A program made the position numbers and the translations under genes. Under the pieces are notes generated by a model. The model saw only the letters and a list, made by a program, of their open reading frames with translations. It was not told where the DNA came from and made no database searches. From a virus: a stretch of 64,000 bases of DNA. Numbering within the stretch: position 1 is the stretch's first letter; every line of letters starts with the position of its first letter. This document shows positions 55,286-62,537 of this stretch, in pieces. The stretch spans positions 23,240-87,239 of IMG/VR virus record IMGVR_UViG_3300023174_005819; one strand, 5' to 3'.

Positions 55286-56018
55286 TCTTATTTTCTTCTA
55301 AATTAAATAATTTTTCAAATTCTTCTTGGGTTGAGGCTCGACCCATATACCAGAAGCTTATAAGAAGAACTAATTTTTGACATAATTTTTCAAAAAATAA
55401 ATCGGTAGTTTCTTCTAGTCTATCATACTCTTTCAATTTATCTTCATATGCTCCATCTCCAAATACTGGTGAAAATGTACCATTATCATTGTCTTTATAA
55501 GAAAGGTTGAGTACCCAAAACATTATAGTTTTATTTCTTGCTCTATTTTCTGCGGTTTGATCAAAAAGACTGGCTTGAGCAAACTCATAGTCCTGAATTT
55601 TTTCTCTTGATTCTGTGATTTCTTTAACCAATATATTATATTGGGCTTCTTCTTCCTTGTCTCTTTCTTTAACAGAAAGTCTTTGGAATTCGTTCTGTAG
55701 TTGAAATAGTTTTAGATATAGACTAGTATATTGCTCTTTATCTATTTCACTAAAAATTCCACCGTCATTAGTAAATCTTTTAGCTAATAAAGCTCTAGTT
55801 AAAAGCCCAGCTTTAATACCTTCTGATAAGCGAACACCATAGAATAATTCTGCTTCGTCAAACAAACTTCTATTTGGTTTTTTAATAAAAAACTTTTGAA
55901 GTACTTCTTTTTTTACGTTTTTAGATACTTGAATTTCTTCGCCTTTTTCATTTATTTCATTAGTTGTTTCTTTAACTTCAACTTCTTTATTTAGTGAAAA
56001 TTCATATAATTTTTTCAT
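55275..56018 (-). CDS. Hypothetical, tail assembly chaperone candidate
   Basis: A 247-residue protein. The KKLYEFSLNKEVEVKE start and the ELFYGVRLSEGIKAGLLTRALLAKRF segment (residues about 58-82) form a distinctive conserved-looking core; then a Glu/Lys-rich helix and a hydrophobic LVLLISFWYMG. Position between tube and tape measure suggests a gpG-like chaperone (inference). It overlaps the 56015 gene by ATGA and the next GTG start. Confidence 0.55.
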   Translation of the reverse strand: MKKLYEFSLNKEVEVKETTNEINEKGEEIQVSKNVKKEVLQKFFIKKPNRSLFDEAELFYGVRLSEGIKAGLLTRALLAKRFTNDGGIFSEIDKEQYTSLYLKLFQLQNEFQRLSVKERDKEEEAQYNILVKEITESREKIQDYEFAQASLFDQTAENRARNKTIMFWVLNLSYKDNDNGTFSPVFGDGAYEDKLKEYDRLEETTDLFFEKLCQKLVLLISFWYMGRASTQEEFEKLFNLEENKSAN

Positions 56019-56290
56019 ATTTTTTCTCCATTAGTATTAATTAGACTGTCTAGATAGTTTTTAACTTTACCATAGTAAACTACGCCGCCAATCGTTTTAA
56101 TAAATCTGTGTTTTTTATCAGCATCCCAATTTTCATAGTTTTTAATAAAATTAGGATTCTTGAAGGTAGTTAAACTTGGTTTTAAAATTCCAAAGTTATC
56201 TTTCAAGTTTTTTTGTATGCTTTGTACAGAAAGGTTTCCTTCGATTATTTCATCTATAGGGAAATTATAATTTAATTTCTTAGTTTTCAT
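56015..56290 (-). CDS. Small hypothetical protein
   Basis: A 91-residue basic protein in the same - strand operon, overlapping both neighbours by 4 bases. Ends VVYYGKVKNYLDSLI. No family recognised. Confidence 0.5.
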   Translation of the reverse strand: MKTKKLNYNFPIDEIIEGNLSVQSIQKNLKDNFGILKPSLTTFKNPNFIKNYENWDADKKHRFIKTIGGVVYYGKVKNYLDSLINTNGEKI

Positions 56291-56511
56291 TTGAGCGTTA
56301 TGTTGATTTTACTGAAATTTTCTTCTATCTCTCGTACTGCATCATTGGCATTGTCAAGGATTCTTTTGCGTATTTTTTGATAAGTTTCATCATTTATATT
56401 ATAACCAGAATCACCTAAATCTTCAAGAATAAAAAAGAAATTCTTATATATATTTGTAATCTTCCTCTTTATCTGAAAAAGAGTCATGTCTTTTATAGGA
56501 TCGTTTTCCAT
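56287..56511 (-). CDS. Small hypothetical helical protein
   Basis: A 74-residue protein, first of its operon. Mostly helix (MTLFQIKRKITNIYKNFFFIL..). The late box is 36 bases upstream and the leader has AAAGGTAAAAGATT before the ATG. No family recognised. Confidence 0.5.
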   Translation of the reverse strand: MENDPIKDMTLFQIKRKITNIYKNFFFILEDLGDSGYNINDETYQKIRKRILDNANDAVREIEENFSKINITLK

Positions 56512-56546
56512 AATCTTTTACCTTTATCTAACCCTTGCCTTAAATT

Positions 56547-56555
56547 GAATTACAC
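56547..56555 (-). promoter_or_regulatory. Late box GTGTAATTC (- strand)
   Basis: Read from 56555, just downstream of the terminator of the tail-tube gene, and it would restart transcription of the 56511-54281 genes. The farthest box from its start codon (36 bases). Confidence 0.45.
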
Positions 56556-56558
56556 AAA

Positions 56559-56590
56559 AAATAACCCCCACGAGAACGTGAGGGTTATTT
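56559..56590 (-). terminator. Strong intrinsic terminator after the tail-tube gene
   Basis: AAATAACCC and CACG on the left arm pair with CGTG and GGGTTATTT on the right, with one C/A mismatch and an AGAA loop at 56573-56576. On the - strand the stem is followed by a T-rich TTATTTTTTG. It separates the abundant tube protein from the downstream genes. Confidence 0.75.
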
Positions 56591-56615
56591 TATAATTTAA
56601 TTTATGTATTATTTA

Positions 56616-57767
56616 TTAGAACTGTCCGTTCATAAACAATCCATTAGCTGTGTCTTGAGGTCCACCAACTTGAGTTTCCCATGTTAGGGTAACTGTTTTA
56701 TTGCTACCTATATCAGAACTATATTCTTGACTTACTAATTTGGCGCCTCGGAGTGCAAATTTAGCCATAACCAAATTCTTATCGCTTGGACTCTTAATTG
56801 TTACTGATGGACTATATCTAAGGCTATCATCATTAACCAAGTTAGCTAGGTTACCAGTTACCATATCAGTTACTTGAGCATCAACACTTAGATTTACTGT
56901 TAATGGGAAGTCAATTGGTCTTGAAAACGCGAATCTGTTACCTAGTCTTTCAATTGGAGTGCGAGCTAAATCAAAGCTAAGATTGTAACTTTGAATATTC
57001 ATTACTGTTGTATCTACTCCACCAACACCAGTTTGAGCTTGAATATCTAAAGTAATATCTCCTGGGCGAAGAGCGCTAATTGCATTTCCACTACCTATAG
57101 CAGTATTTTGAACTGCTGCTGGTAATGTATAAAAATTTCTTATAGGTGTACCATCAATAGTATTAACTGCAGGAACAAAATTTCCACTTAAACCTCTTTG
57201 GAAGTTCATATTCAATCCTTCAACATTTATTGATGCTGTTGGGAAATTACCAACTGAAGCTTCTGTTGAGTAAGACGAAATGAATCCATTACCAATTCCA
57301 ATAACTCCGTTATTTCCAGATGATACATCTGAAAAACCTACGGCATCATTACCTTCTGGTACTGTACGTATAAAATAATTTCTTTCGTCTTGAGTAGCAT
57401 TGAGGAATCCAGAAATAGCAGAAATATTAGAATCTGAGTTACCAGAAACTACTGTAAATCCTAAATCAGCTTCATTTGTAAGACCTGCTAAGATATAACT
57501 AAAATCTAATGAAACTGTTGGACTAGTCAAAATTACGCGATCAATTGCAGCGAGTTGACCAAATTGATTAACATCTGTACGAGCAACATTAAAACTATAA
57601 TTAGCAGTTTGAACTCTTTGTAACTGATTTACTAGGTTATTTGGATTAAGGAGGTCATTTGTACTTCCACCAATTCCAGGTGTGAATGTTCCAAAATGAA
57701 ATCCAGTTGCTGGTGATGGACCAGCATAAACCGCTTCTGATTGATAAATTATTCTATTTCTAGGCAT
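56616..57767 (-). CDS. Major tail tube protein candidate
   Basis: A 383-residue beta-rich protein. RNRIIYQSEAVYAGPS at the start, SPTVSLDFSYILAGL (residues about 83-97), PLTVNLSVDAQVTDMV and SVTIKSPSDKNLVM are typical alternations for tail tube folds. It has its own late box, a TGGAGAA ribosome site and a strong terminator behind it, the layout expected for a very abundant virion protein. No precise family recognised, hence a candidate. Confidence 0.6.
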   Translation of the reverse strand: MPRNRIIYQSEAVYAGPSPATGFHFGTFTPGIGGSTNDLLNPNNLVNQLQRVQTANYSFNVARTDVNQFGQLAAIDRVILTSPTVSLDFSYILAGLTNEADLGFTVVSGNSDSNISAISGFLNATQDERNYFIRTVPEGNDAVGFSDVSSGNNGVIGIGNGFISSYSTEASVGNFPTASINVEGLNMNFQRGLSGNFVPAVNTIDGTPIRNFYTLPAAVQNTAIGSGNAISALRPGDITLDIQAQTGVGGVDTTVMNIQSYNLSFDLARTPIERLGNRFAFSRPIDFPLTVNLSVDAQVTDMVTGNLANLVNDDSLRYSPSVTIKSPSDKNLVMAKFALRGAKLVSQEYSSDIGSNKTVTLTWETQVGGPQDTANGLFMNGQF

Positions 57768-57788
57768 ATTAGTATTTCTCCATTTATT

Positions 57789-57798
57789 GTTATTACAC
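57789..57798 (-). promoter_or_regulatory. Late box GTGTAATAAC (- strand)
   Basis: Read from 57798, 21 bases before the tail-tube ATG, with TGGAGAA between them. It lies between the convergently oriented end of the 57824 gene and this start. Confidence 0.5.
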
Positions 57799-57823
57799 CG
57801 ATTTTTTTATTTTTTCTACTTTT

Positions 57824-58693
57824 TTATTGCCTTGGGTATCTATTTTTTACTACCTCAAAATCAACAAAAGCAGAATATACATTTCTATTTAAGCTATTGG
57901 TAGCATTAAGTAGTCTTGTGTCAGTTTTAGTAACATTGACTTCATTAACATATAAATAATCATCAGTATTGGCCTTTCCAGCTACATATTCAGTATAATT
58001 AAAACAATGGTCAGGAGTTTTAACTGAATTTAAAGAGTTAAATGGCATTTCATCTGGATATATTAATGGTATTAATTCACGGGCGGTATCTCTCATTATA
58101 CTTGTTACAGCATCAAGATTAAATACGCTATCTGCTAATATAATTGCTCTTACATTTCCTACTGTTTGATCGTAGCCTCCAAAAGCTAATGGTTTATTTT
58201 TTCCACCTTGATATTTTAAATATATAACAGGATATGTTTCTGCTCCAATAGGTAATCCAGTTGGATTTTGATAAGTCTTAGGATTAGTTTGATAAGATGT
58301 TTCAAATAATAAACTTTCTTCTGTTTTACTAGTTAAATAAATATTAAAATCTTTTACAGCATAGTTTCCGCTTAAAGTTGTGCTAGGATTTGAAACTGGA
58401 GATGTAAAATATAATTGACCATTAGATGAATCTATTCCTGTTAAATTATTTTTTCCAGGAAGACTAAATGTTCCATTAATATAAACTCCACTTATAATAT
58501 TTGCGCCAGAAACAGAACAATCTATGACCATTTGTTTAAATGGAGCGCCATATGTATAATATCCATAATACATATTTGGAAGAGGATAAAAAACACTGTG
58601 ATAATTAGTATAAGCTTGTCCCTTGATTAAGATTTTATTATCTAACCAAAATAGCATGCTTGTCATTAAAGTATTATCAAATTGTGGTATCAT
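57824..58693 (-). CDS. Hypothetical neck/tail protein
   Basis: A 289-residue protein in the - strand connector operon. N-terminal helix DNTLMTSMLFWLDNKIL, then beta-rich Tyr/Asn/Gly sequence. Its position between the gp10-like gene and tail tube suggests a tail terminator or connector role, but the sequence carries no motif I know. Confidence 0.5.
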   Translation of the reverse strand: MIPQFDNTLMTSMLFWLDNKILIKGQAYTNYHSVFYPLPNMYYGYYTYGAPFKQMVIDCSVSGANIISGVYINGTFSLPGKNNLTGIDSSNGQLYFTSPVSNPSTTLSGNYAVKDFNIYLTSKTEESLLFETSYQTNPKTYQNPTGLPIGAETYPVIYLKYQGGKNKPLAFGGYDQTVGNVRAIILADSVFNLDAVTSIMRDTARELIPLIYPDEMPFNSLNSVKTPDHCFNYTEYVAGKANTDDYLYVNEVNVTKTDTRLLNATNSLNRNVYSAFVDFEVVKNRYPRQ

Positions 58694-58694
58694 T

Positions 58695-59285
58695 TTATTT
58701 TAAATTTTTTATGAATTTAGTATATAGTTCTGTCATATATTTTACAGGTTTATAAGCAGCAACTCTAACTTTATTTTTAGATTGAATTCCTCTACCAGAC
58801 CTGCTAGTTGGAAAAACTAACCCATAAACATAATAACCAAATCCAGAAATGCCATCTTCTACTCCCTTAACCCAACTTCTACCACGTTCAAATGGAAGAG
58901 GTGTTTGAGATTTTATTTCATCTAAAGAAGGAGTAAACACATTAAATTTTAATTGAAAAGTTTTTCTATCAAAAGTCGAATTCTTATTTAAAAATGTATT
59001 TTGTTTGATTAACGCAGTAAGATCATCAACTGGTTTGTCTTCGCTATCGAAGCCAATAAATGCAAAAAGATTTTCCTTTCCATTTAGAGTATTACTAATA
59101 TTTTCTCCATCTGGACCACTATCTAGTTCTTTGGATACTGGATGATCTTGTATCTCATTTATATATTGATCTAGGTTTTCTTTTAAAATTTCTTGAGCAA
59201 AAATAACTGCTTCTTTTTTTAAAGCTGCTTCATATGAACTTGATATTTCTTCTTTAACTTGTTTAAAATTAATTTTTGCAGCCAT
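58695..59285 (-). CDS. HK97 gp10-like tail completion protein candidate
   Basis: A 196-residue protein. I use ATG 59285 (MAAKINFKQVKEE), right after the previous stop, because the longer frame runs through the upstream gene. An N-terminal amphipathic helix (EEISSSYEAALKKEAVIFAQEIL), a beta region and a GRSWVKGVEDG..GYYVYG core are compatible with gp10-like neck proteins. The C-terminus is very basic. Confidence 0.5.
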   Translation of the reverse strand: MAAKINFKQVKEEISSSYEAALKKEAVIFAQEILKENLDQYINEIQDHPVSKELDSGPDGENISNTLNGKENLFAFIGFDSEDKPVDDLTALIKQNTFLNKNSTFDRKTFQLKFNVFTPSLDEIKSQTPLPFERGRSWVKGVEDGISGFGYYVYGLVFPTSRSGRGIQSKNKVRVAAYKPVKYMTELYTKFIKNLK

Positions 59286-59286
59286 A

Positions 59287-59727
59287 TTATTTTGTTTGCT
59301 CCAATCCAAATACGTAATACGTATTATTAAGATATTTTTTAATAACATCCTCTGTAATAACATTCCAAGTTTTTCCATCAAATTCAATTTTAATTGTTTT
59401 GCCATTTGCAATATAATCTCTTGCATCTTGTCTAACTTTTAAAGTAACATCTCCTCTTGCAAAAACTAATTTTAAATCACTATTTACTGCATCTAAATCT
59501 CTAGAATTATTATAATAAATTCTTCCACTATATGTAGCATTTACTGGTATATAAGTATAATTTACAGGATCTGAACTTGAACCATATCCATACATTGGGG
59601 CACTTTGAATTTGTTCTACTATTTTAATTGGCTCTTTATGTACAACAAATGGTCTACAAAAATATGTAAAAAAATCATCATAATCTTTAGAAAAACTTGC
59701 TGCAGTTGTTGAGTCTATAAAGCTCAT
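59287..59727 (-). CDS. Head closure / stopper-like protein candidate
   Basis: A 146-residue protein. A small beta barrel-like sequence with VTLKVRQDARDYIANGKTIKIEFDGKTWNVITED (residues about 95-128). Genome position between connector and gp10-like protein matches a head closure protein. Inferred from order and size. Confidence 0.5.
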   Translation of the reverse strand: MSFIDSTTAASFSKDYDDFFTYFCRPFVVHKEPIKIVEQIQSAPMYGYGSSSDPVNYTYIPVNATYSGRIYYNNSRDLDAVNSDLKLVFARGDVTLKVRQDARDYIANGKTIKIEFDGKTWNVITEDVIKKYLNNTYYVFGLEQTK

Positions 59728-59729
59728 AA

Positions 59730-60239
59730 TTATGAAGCATTATATATTGTTCTAATATAGTATAATGCATCCCTTTCAACTCTATAATCCCCTGGAATTG
59801 TATCATCTCCTGCAACTTGAAGCGGAGAACTAGCATTTACATTATATTTATATACTGAGTCTTTAAGCTCCTTGTATTCTTGTTGTCTAATATTATAGAA
59901 ATTTTTAAGTACTTCATTTTTATTTAATTTTTGTACACTACCAATATCATCTTTAATCGAAACATAATCATTAATAGCTAAACTTCCTGTACTTTTAATT
60001 TTAACATCAAAAAAGTAAATAGAATACATTTTTTTAAATATGTATTTTTCAGTATCTGTAAGATTTGGAGTAATTTCTAAAGTTGTACTATCTATTGAAA
60101 AAGAAGCATTTAATGAATTATTTAAACCACCAATATTTCTTCTTACCCATGCGGCGATAGCTGCTATACTAAAATCATCTGGTTCGCCCATTTCTTCATA
60201 TATCTCTTGGGCAATAGAAGTTACGGTATTTATTATCAT
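59730..60239 (-). CDS. Head-tail connector (adaptor) candidate
   Basis: A 169-residue protein. Helical N-terminus with IAAIAAWVRRNIGGLNNSL (residues about 25-43) and a helix bundle containing TDTEKYIFKKMYSIYFFDV, typical of gp6/gp15-like adaptor proteins. First gene of the operon, behind a late box that ends 3 to 5 bases before the ATG. Confidence 0.55.
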   Translation of the reverse strand: MIINTVTSIAQEIYEEMGEPDDFSIAAIAAWVRRNIGGLNNSLNASFSIDSTTLEITPNLTDTEKYIFKKMYSIYFFDVKIKSTGSLAINDYVSIKDDIGSVQKLNKNEVLKNFYNIRQQEYKELKDSVYKYNVNASSPLQVAGDDTIPGDYRVERDALYYIRTIYNAS

Positions 60240-60242
60240 ACC

Positions 60243-60253
60243 CTAAATTACAC
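60243..60253 (-). promoter_or_regulatory. Late box GTGTAATTTAG (- strand)
   Basis: Read from 60253; the ATG at 60239 follows after 3 more bases, so there is no room for a Shine-Dalgarno site. Confidence 0.55.
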
Positions 60254-60269
60254 TTTAAATTATTTAAAT

Positions 60270-61136
60270 TTAAAGTAAATATGATAGGATTTCTTGTTTG
60301 TTAAAGGCTTGGTCTAATTTATAATTACACTGATGAGGTATACCAACGAATTCTTTTTCTAGTATAATTCCATCTATATTATGAGTAAATATACTTGCGC
60401 TATCTTTTGCTATTATGTTTTTATGTATATTGTATCCTAATTTATCTGGAGATGTTCCTATCCAGCATACAATAGAAGGAAGCATTAAGGCTGCGCAAGC
60501 ATGTTGGGCAAATGAATCTATAAATAATCTTTTTTGACTTAACATCAAAAGACCAAAAATTTCGCGCCAATGTGTATTAATTTTTTCAACATGTTCATAG
60601 CTTTGTTGGTCTTGTCTGGCTATATGATAAATATGATATTTATCTTTTAAAGTATTAACTATGTCTTGCACTAAAAACGAAGGAAGATCTCTTGACCAAC
60701 TATATCCAGAACCTTCTCCTCCTCCATTTGTTTGTATAACCAAAATAGGTTTATTCCTATTATATTTTTTAGTAACATCAATGATTTCTGCATCATTTAA
60801 GAACAATCTAGGGTTTTCATTCGTATATTTTAAATTAAACATATTGCACCAAGATTCAATAATGTGTTTGTTTTGAACAGTGTATTCGTTACTTTGATAT
60901 ACTTCATTTCCTAAAAATATAGTATCTTTATCTTTAATAAAATCTTCATAAAAATATTGAGCAGTATTAGATCTATAAACTCTATAAATAAAAGGATTAT
61001 TTAAAAAAACTTCTGGATATGGACAGATTACAATTAACTTTCTATCTGGATAGTTTTTACTTATATTCTCTGCAATAGCTGTTGCAGCAATATGTTTACC
61101 AATTCCACCTTGAAGAAAAAATACTACAGTTTTCAA
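60270..61136 (-). CDS. GT9-like glycosyltransferase
   Basis: A 288-residue, single-gene GT9-like protein. VVFFLQGGIGKHIAATAIAENI (residues about 4-25) is the GT9 N-terminal loop (GGIGK/D...), QTNGGGEGSGYSWSRDLP the linker, and LFIDSFAQHACAALMLPSIVCWIGTSP (about 209-235) the donor-binding D...H block. Heptosyltransferase relatives transfer ADP-heptose or other sugars. Located in the structural operon, not the glycan block. Confidence 0.75.
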   Translation of the reverse strand: MKTVVFFLQGGIGKHIAATAIAENISKNYPDRKLIVICPYPEVFLNNPFIYRVYRSNTAQYFYEDFIKDKDTIFLGNEVYQSNEYTVQNKHIIESWCNMFNLKYTNENPRLFLNDAEIIDVTKKYNRNKPILVIQTNGGGEGSGYSWSRDLPSFLVQDIVNTLKDKYHIYHIARQDQQSYEHVEKINTHWREIFGLLMLSQKRLFIDSFAQHACAALMLPSIVCWIGTSPDKLGYNIHKNIIAKDSASIFTHNIDGIILEKEFVGIPHQCNYKLDQAFNKQEILSYLL

Positions 61137-61183
61137 TATAATATTATATTTTATTTAATGCTTAATATCAAAATTATTTGAAA

Positions 61184-61927
61184 TTATATTATTAATCTTT
61201 TATTTGAATCTTTTGAAGAATGTACATTGTCTATTATATCTGTTTCAGTTTGACAAGAGGCATTTGTTCCATAACAATTTATATCTTCGTATAAAAGGGC
61301 CATATATTCATCAACTGGACCCTGTATAGTAGATTCGTAAAGTTTTTTAGCCATATCTTTTGTTAAAACATACGAATGTAAACATAGAGCATATTTAATT
61401 TTTTGCAAAGGATATTCAAATTTAACATCTTCTACGTATAATGATTGTTCTGCGTATCCAGCAAGCCAACCTAATAAATATACATCAAAATTAATTTCCG
61501 TTTGATTTTCTATATAATCCAATAAGGGTTGTATTCTGCAAGTAAAAGTAATGTCATCTTCTAATATTAAAGAATAATCATAATTCATCGCTTCTTTCCA
61601 TGCTTTTTTATGACTTTTTGCCACGCATACTTCTGGTAACGACATACTTAATAAATCATTTTCTTTGTCATAATTTGTTAATTTTGATAATTCATATTGA
61701 TCTCTATGTGGACAAAAATATTTAGTTTTTATATTTTCTAATAAGTCTGTTTTGTTTATTTTTTCATAATCTATATATTCTTGATTGTTTTCATCTAAAG
61801 AAACAAAATTTTTATAATCTATTGCTGATATTTTTTCAAAAGATGGAATACCATGAAACTCAAGATGTTTTTTCATATATTCAAAACGATCTTGCCTTCT
61901 ATCTAAATTAATAATAAAAGTTTTCAT
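61184..61927 (-). CDS. Glycosyltransferase, GT25-like
   Basis: A 247-residue protein. TFIINLDRRQDRFEYMKKHL is the GT25 opening and YSLILEDDITFTCRIQPLL (residues about 118-136) the metal site. Paralogue of the 6021 gene. It has its own late box, so it is expressed with virion proteins; a role in glycosylating a tail or capsid protein is plausible (inference). Confidence 0.85.
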   Translation of the reverse strand: MKTFIINLDRRQDRFEYMKKHLEFHGIPSFEKISAIDYKNFVSLDENNQEYIDYEKINKTDLLENIKTKYFCPHRDQYELSKLTNYDKENDLLSMSLPEVCVAKSHKKAWKEAMNYDYSLILEDDITFTCRIQPLLDYIENQTEINFDVYLLGWLAGYAEQSLYVEDVKFEYPLQKIKYALCLHSYVLTKDMAKKLYESTIQGPVDEYMALLYEDINCYGTNASCQTETDIIDNVHSSKDSNKRLII

Positions 61928-61930
61928 ATA

Positions 61931-61941
61931 TTATATTACAC
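61931..61941 (-). promoter_or_regulatory. Late box GTGTAATATAA (- strand)
   Basis: Read from 61941; ATG at 61927 follows after 3 bases. Leaderless-type spacing, like those at 1152, 39379 and 60253. Confidence 0.55.
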
Positions 61942-61952
61942 CTCTATTATAT

Positions 61953-62537
61953 TTAAAAACCATTGGTAGCAGGATTATAATAATAATATCCTAAACCGTT
62001 GCTGTAATTTGTTGTGCCATTATTAAGTCTAGTTATTGTTGCTGTGGTAAATGATACGCTAATCTCATCTCCTCCTGTTCTTTCTCCAAATTGTATTCTA
62101 ATTGGATAATAAGTGTTAGCAACTAAACTTACTGCGGATGAAGTTATTTCTTGATTGCCATGTAATCCACCATTATTTACTGTGGCATTTGCTACTGTAA
62201 AACTAGATATAGCATTATTTCCAATCCAAAGATAACTTGCGTCATCAGAATTTGTATAAAAAGTATAGTTTTCAGTTGAGCTTGCTTTAAAGTATCCAAG
62301 CCATTGCCAGCTATAATTCTCTTCGCTATTACGATTAGCGCTACTACTAAACCTATTAAATTCTGTTAATTGATTAATATCTCCATGAAGAGTTGCTGTA
62401 GCAAACCAATTTACATCGTCGGTATCTCCTATTAATGATCCAAAATATTGAAGATATCTTTTGCCATATAAACCATTAGTGTAATTTATATTTCTACTAG
62501 ATATTATTCCAGCTTGAACAGATGGTAATATTATCAT
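61953..62537 (-). CDS. PA14-like domain structural protein
   Basis: A 194-residue protein. WQWLGYFKASSTENYTFYTNSDDASYLWIG (nucleotides about 62215-62305) and YYPIRIQFGERTGGDEI match the PA14 fold, which binds carbohydrate or protein on cell surfaces. Starts with an ATGA overlap to the beta-roll gene. Probably a tail fibre or tip accessory. Confidence 0.75.
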   Translation of the reverse strand: MIILPSVQAGIISSRNINYTNGLYGKRYLQYFGSLIGDTDDVNWFATATLHGDINQLTEFNRFSSSANRNSEENYSWQWLGYFKASSTENYTFYTNSDDASYLWIGNNAISSFTVANATVNNGGLHGNQEITSSAVSLVANTYYPIRIQFGERTGGDEISVSFTTATITRLNNGTTNYSNGLGYYYYNPATNGF

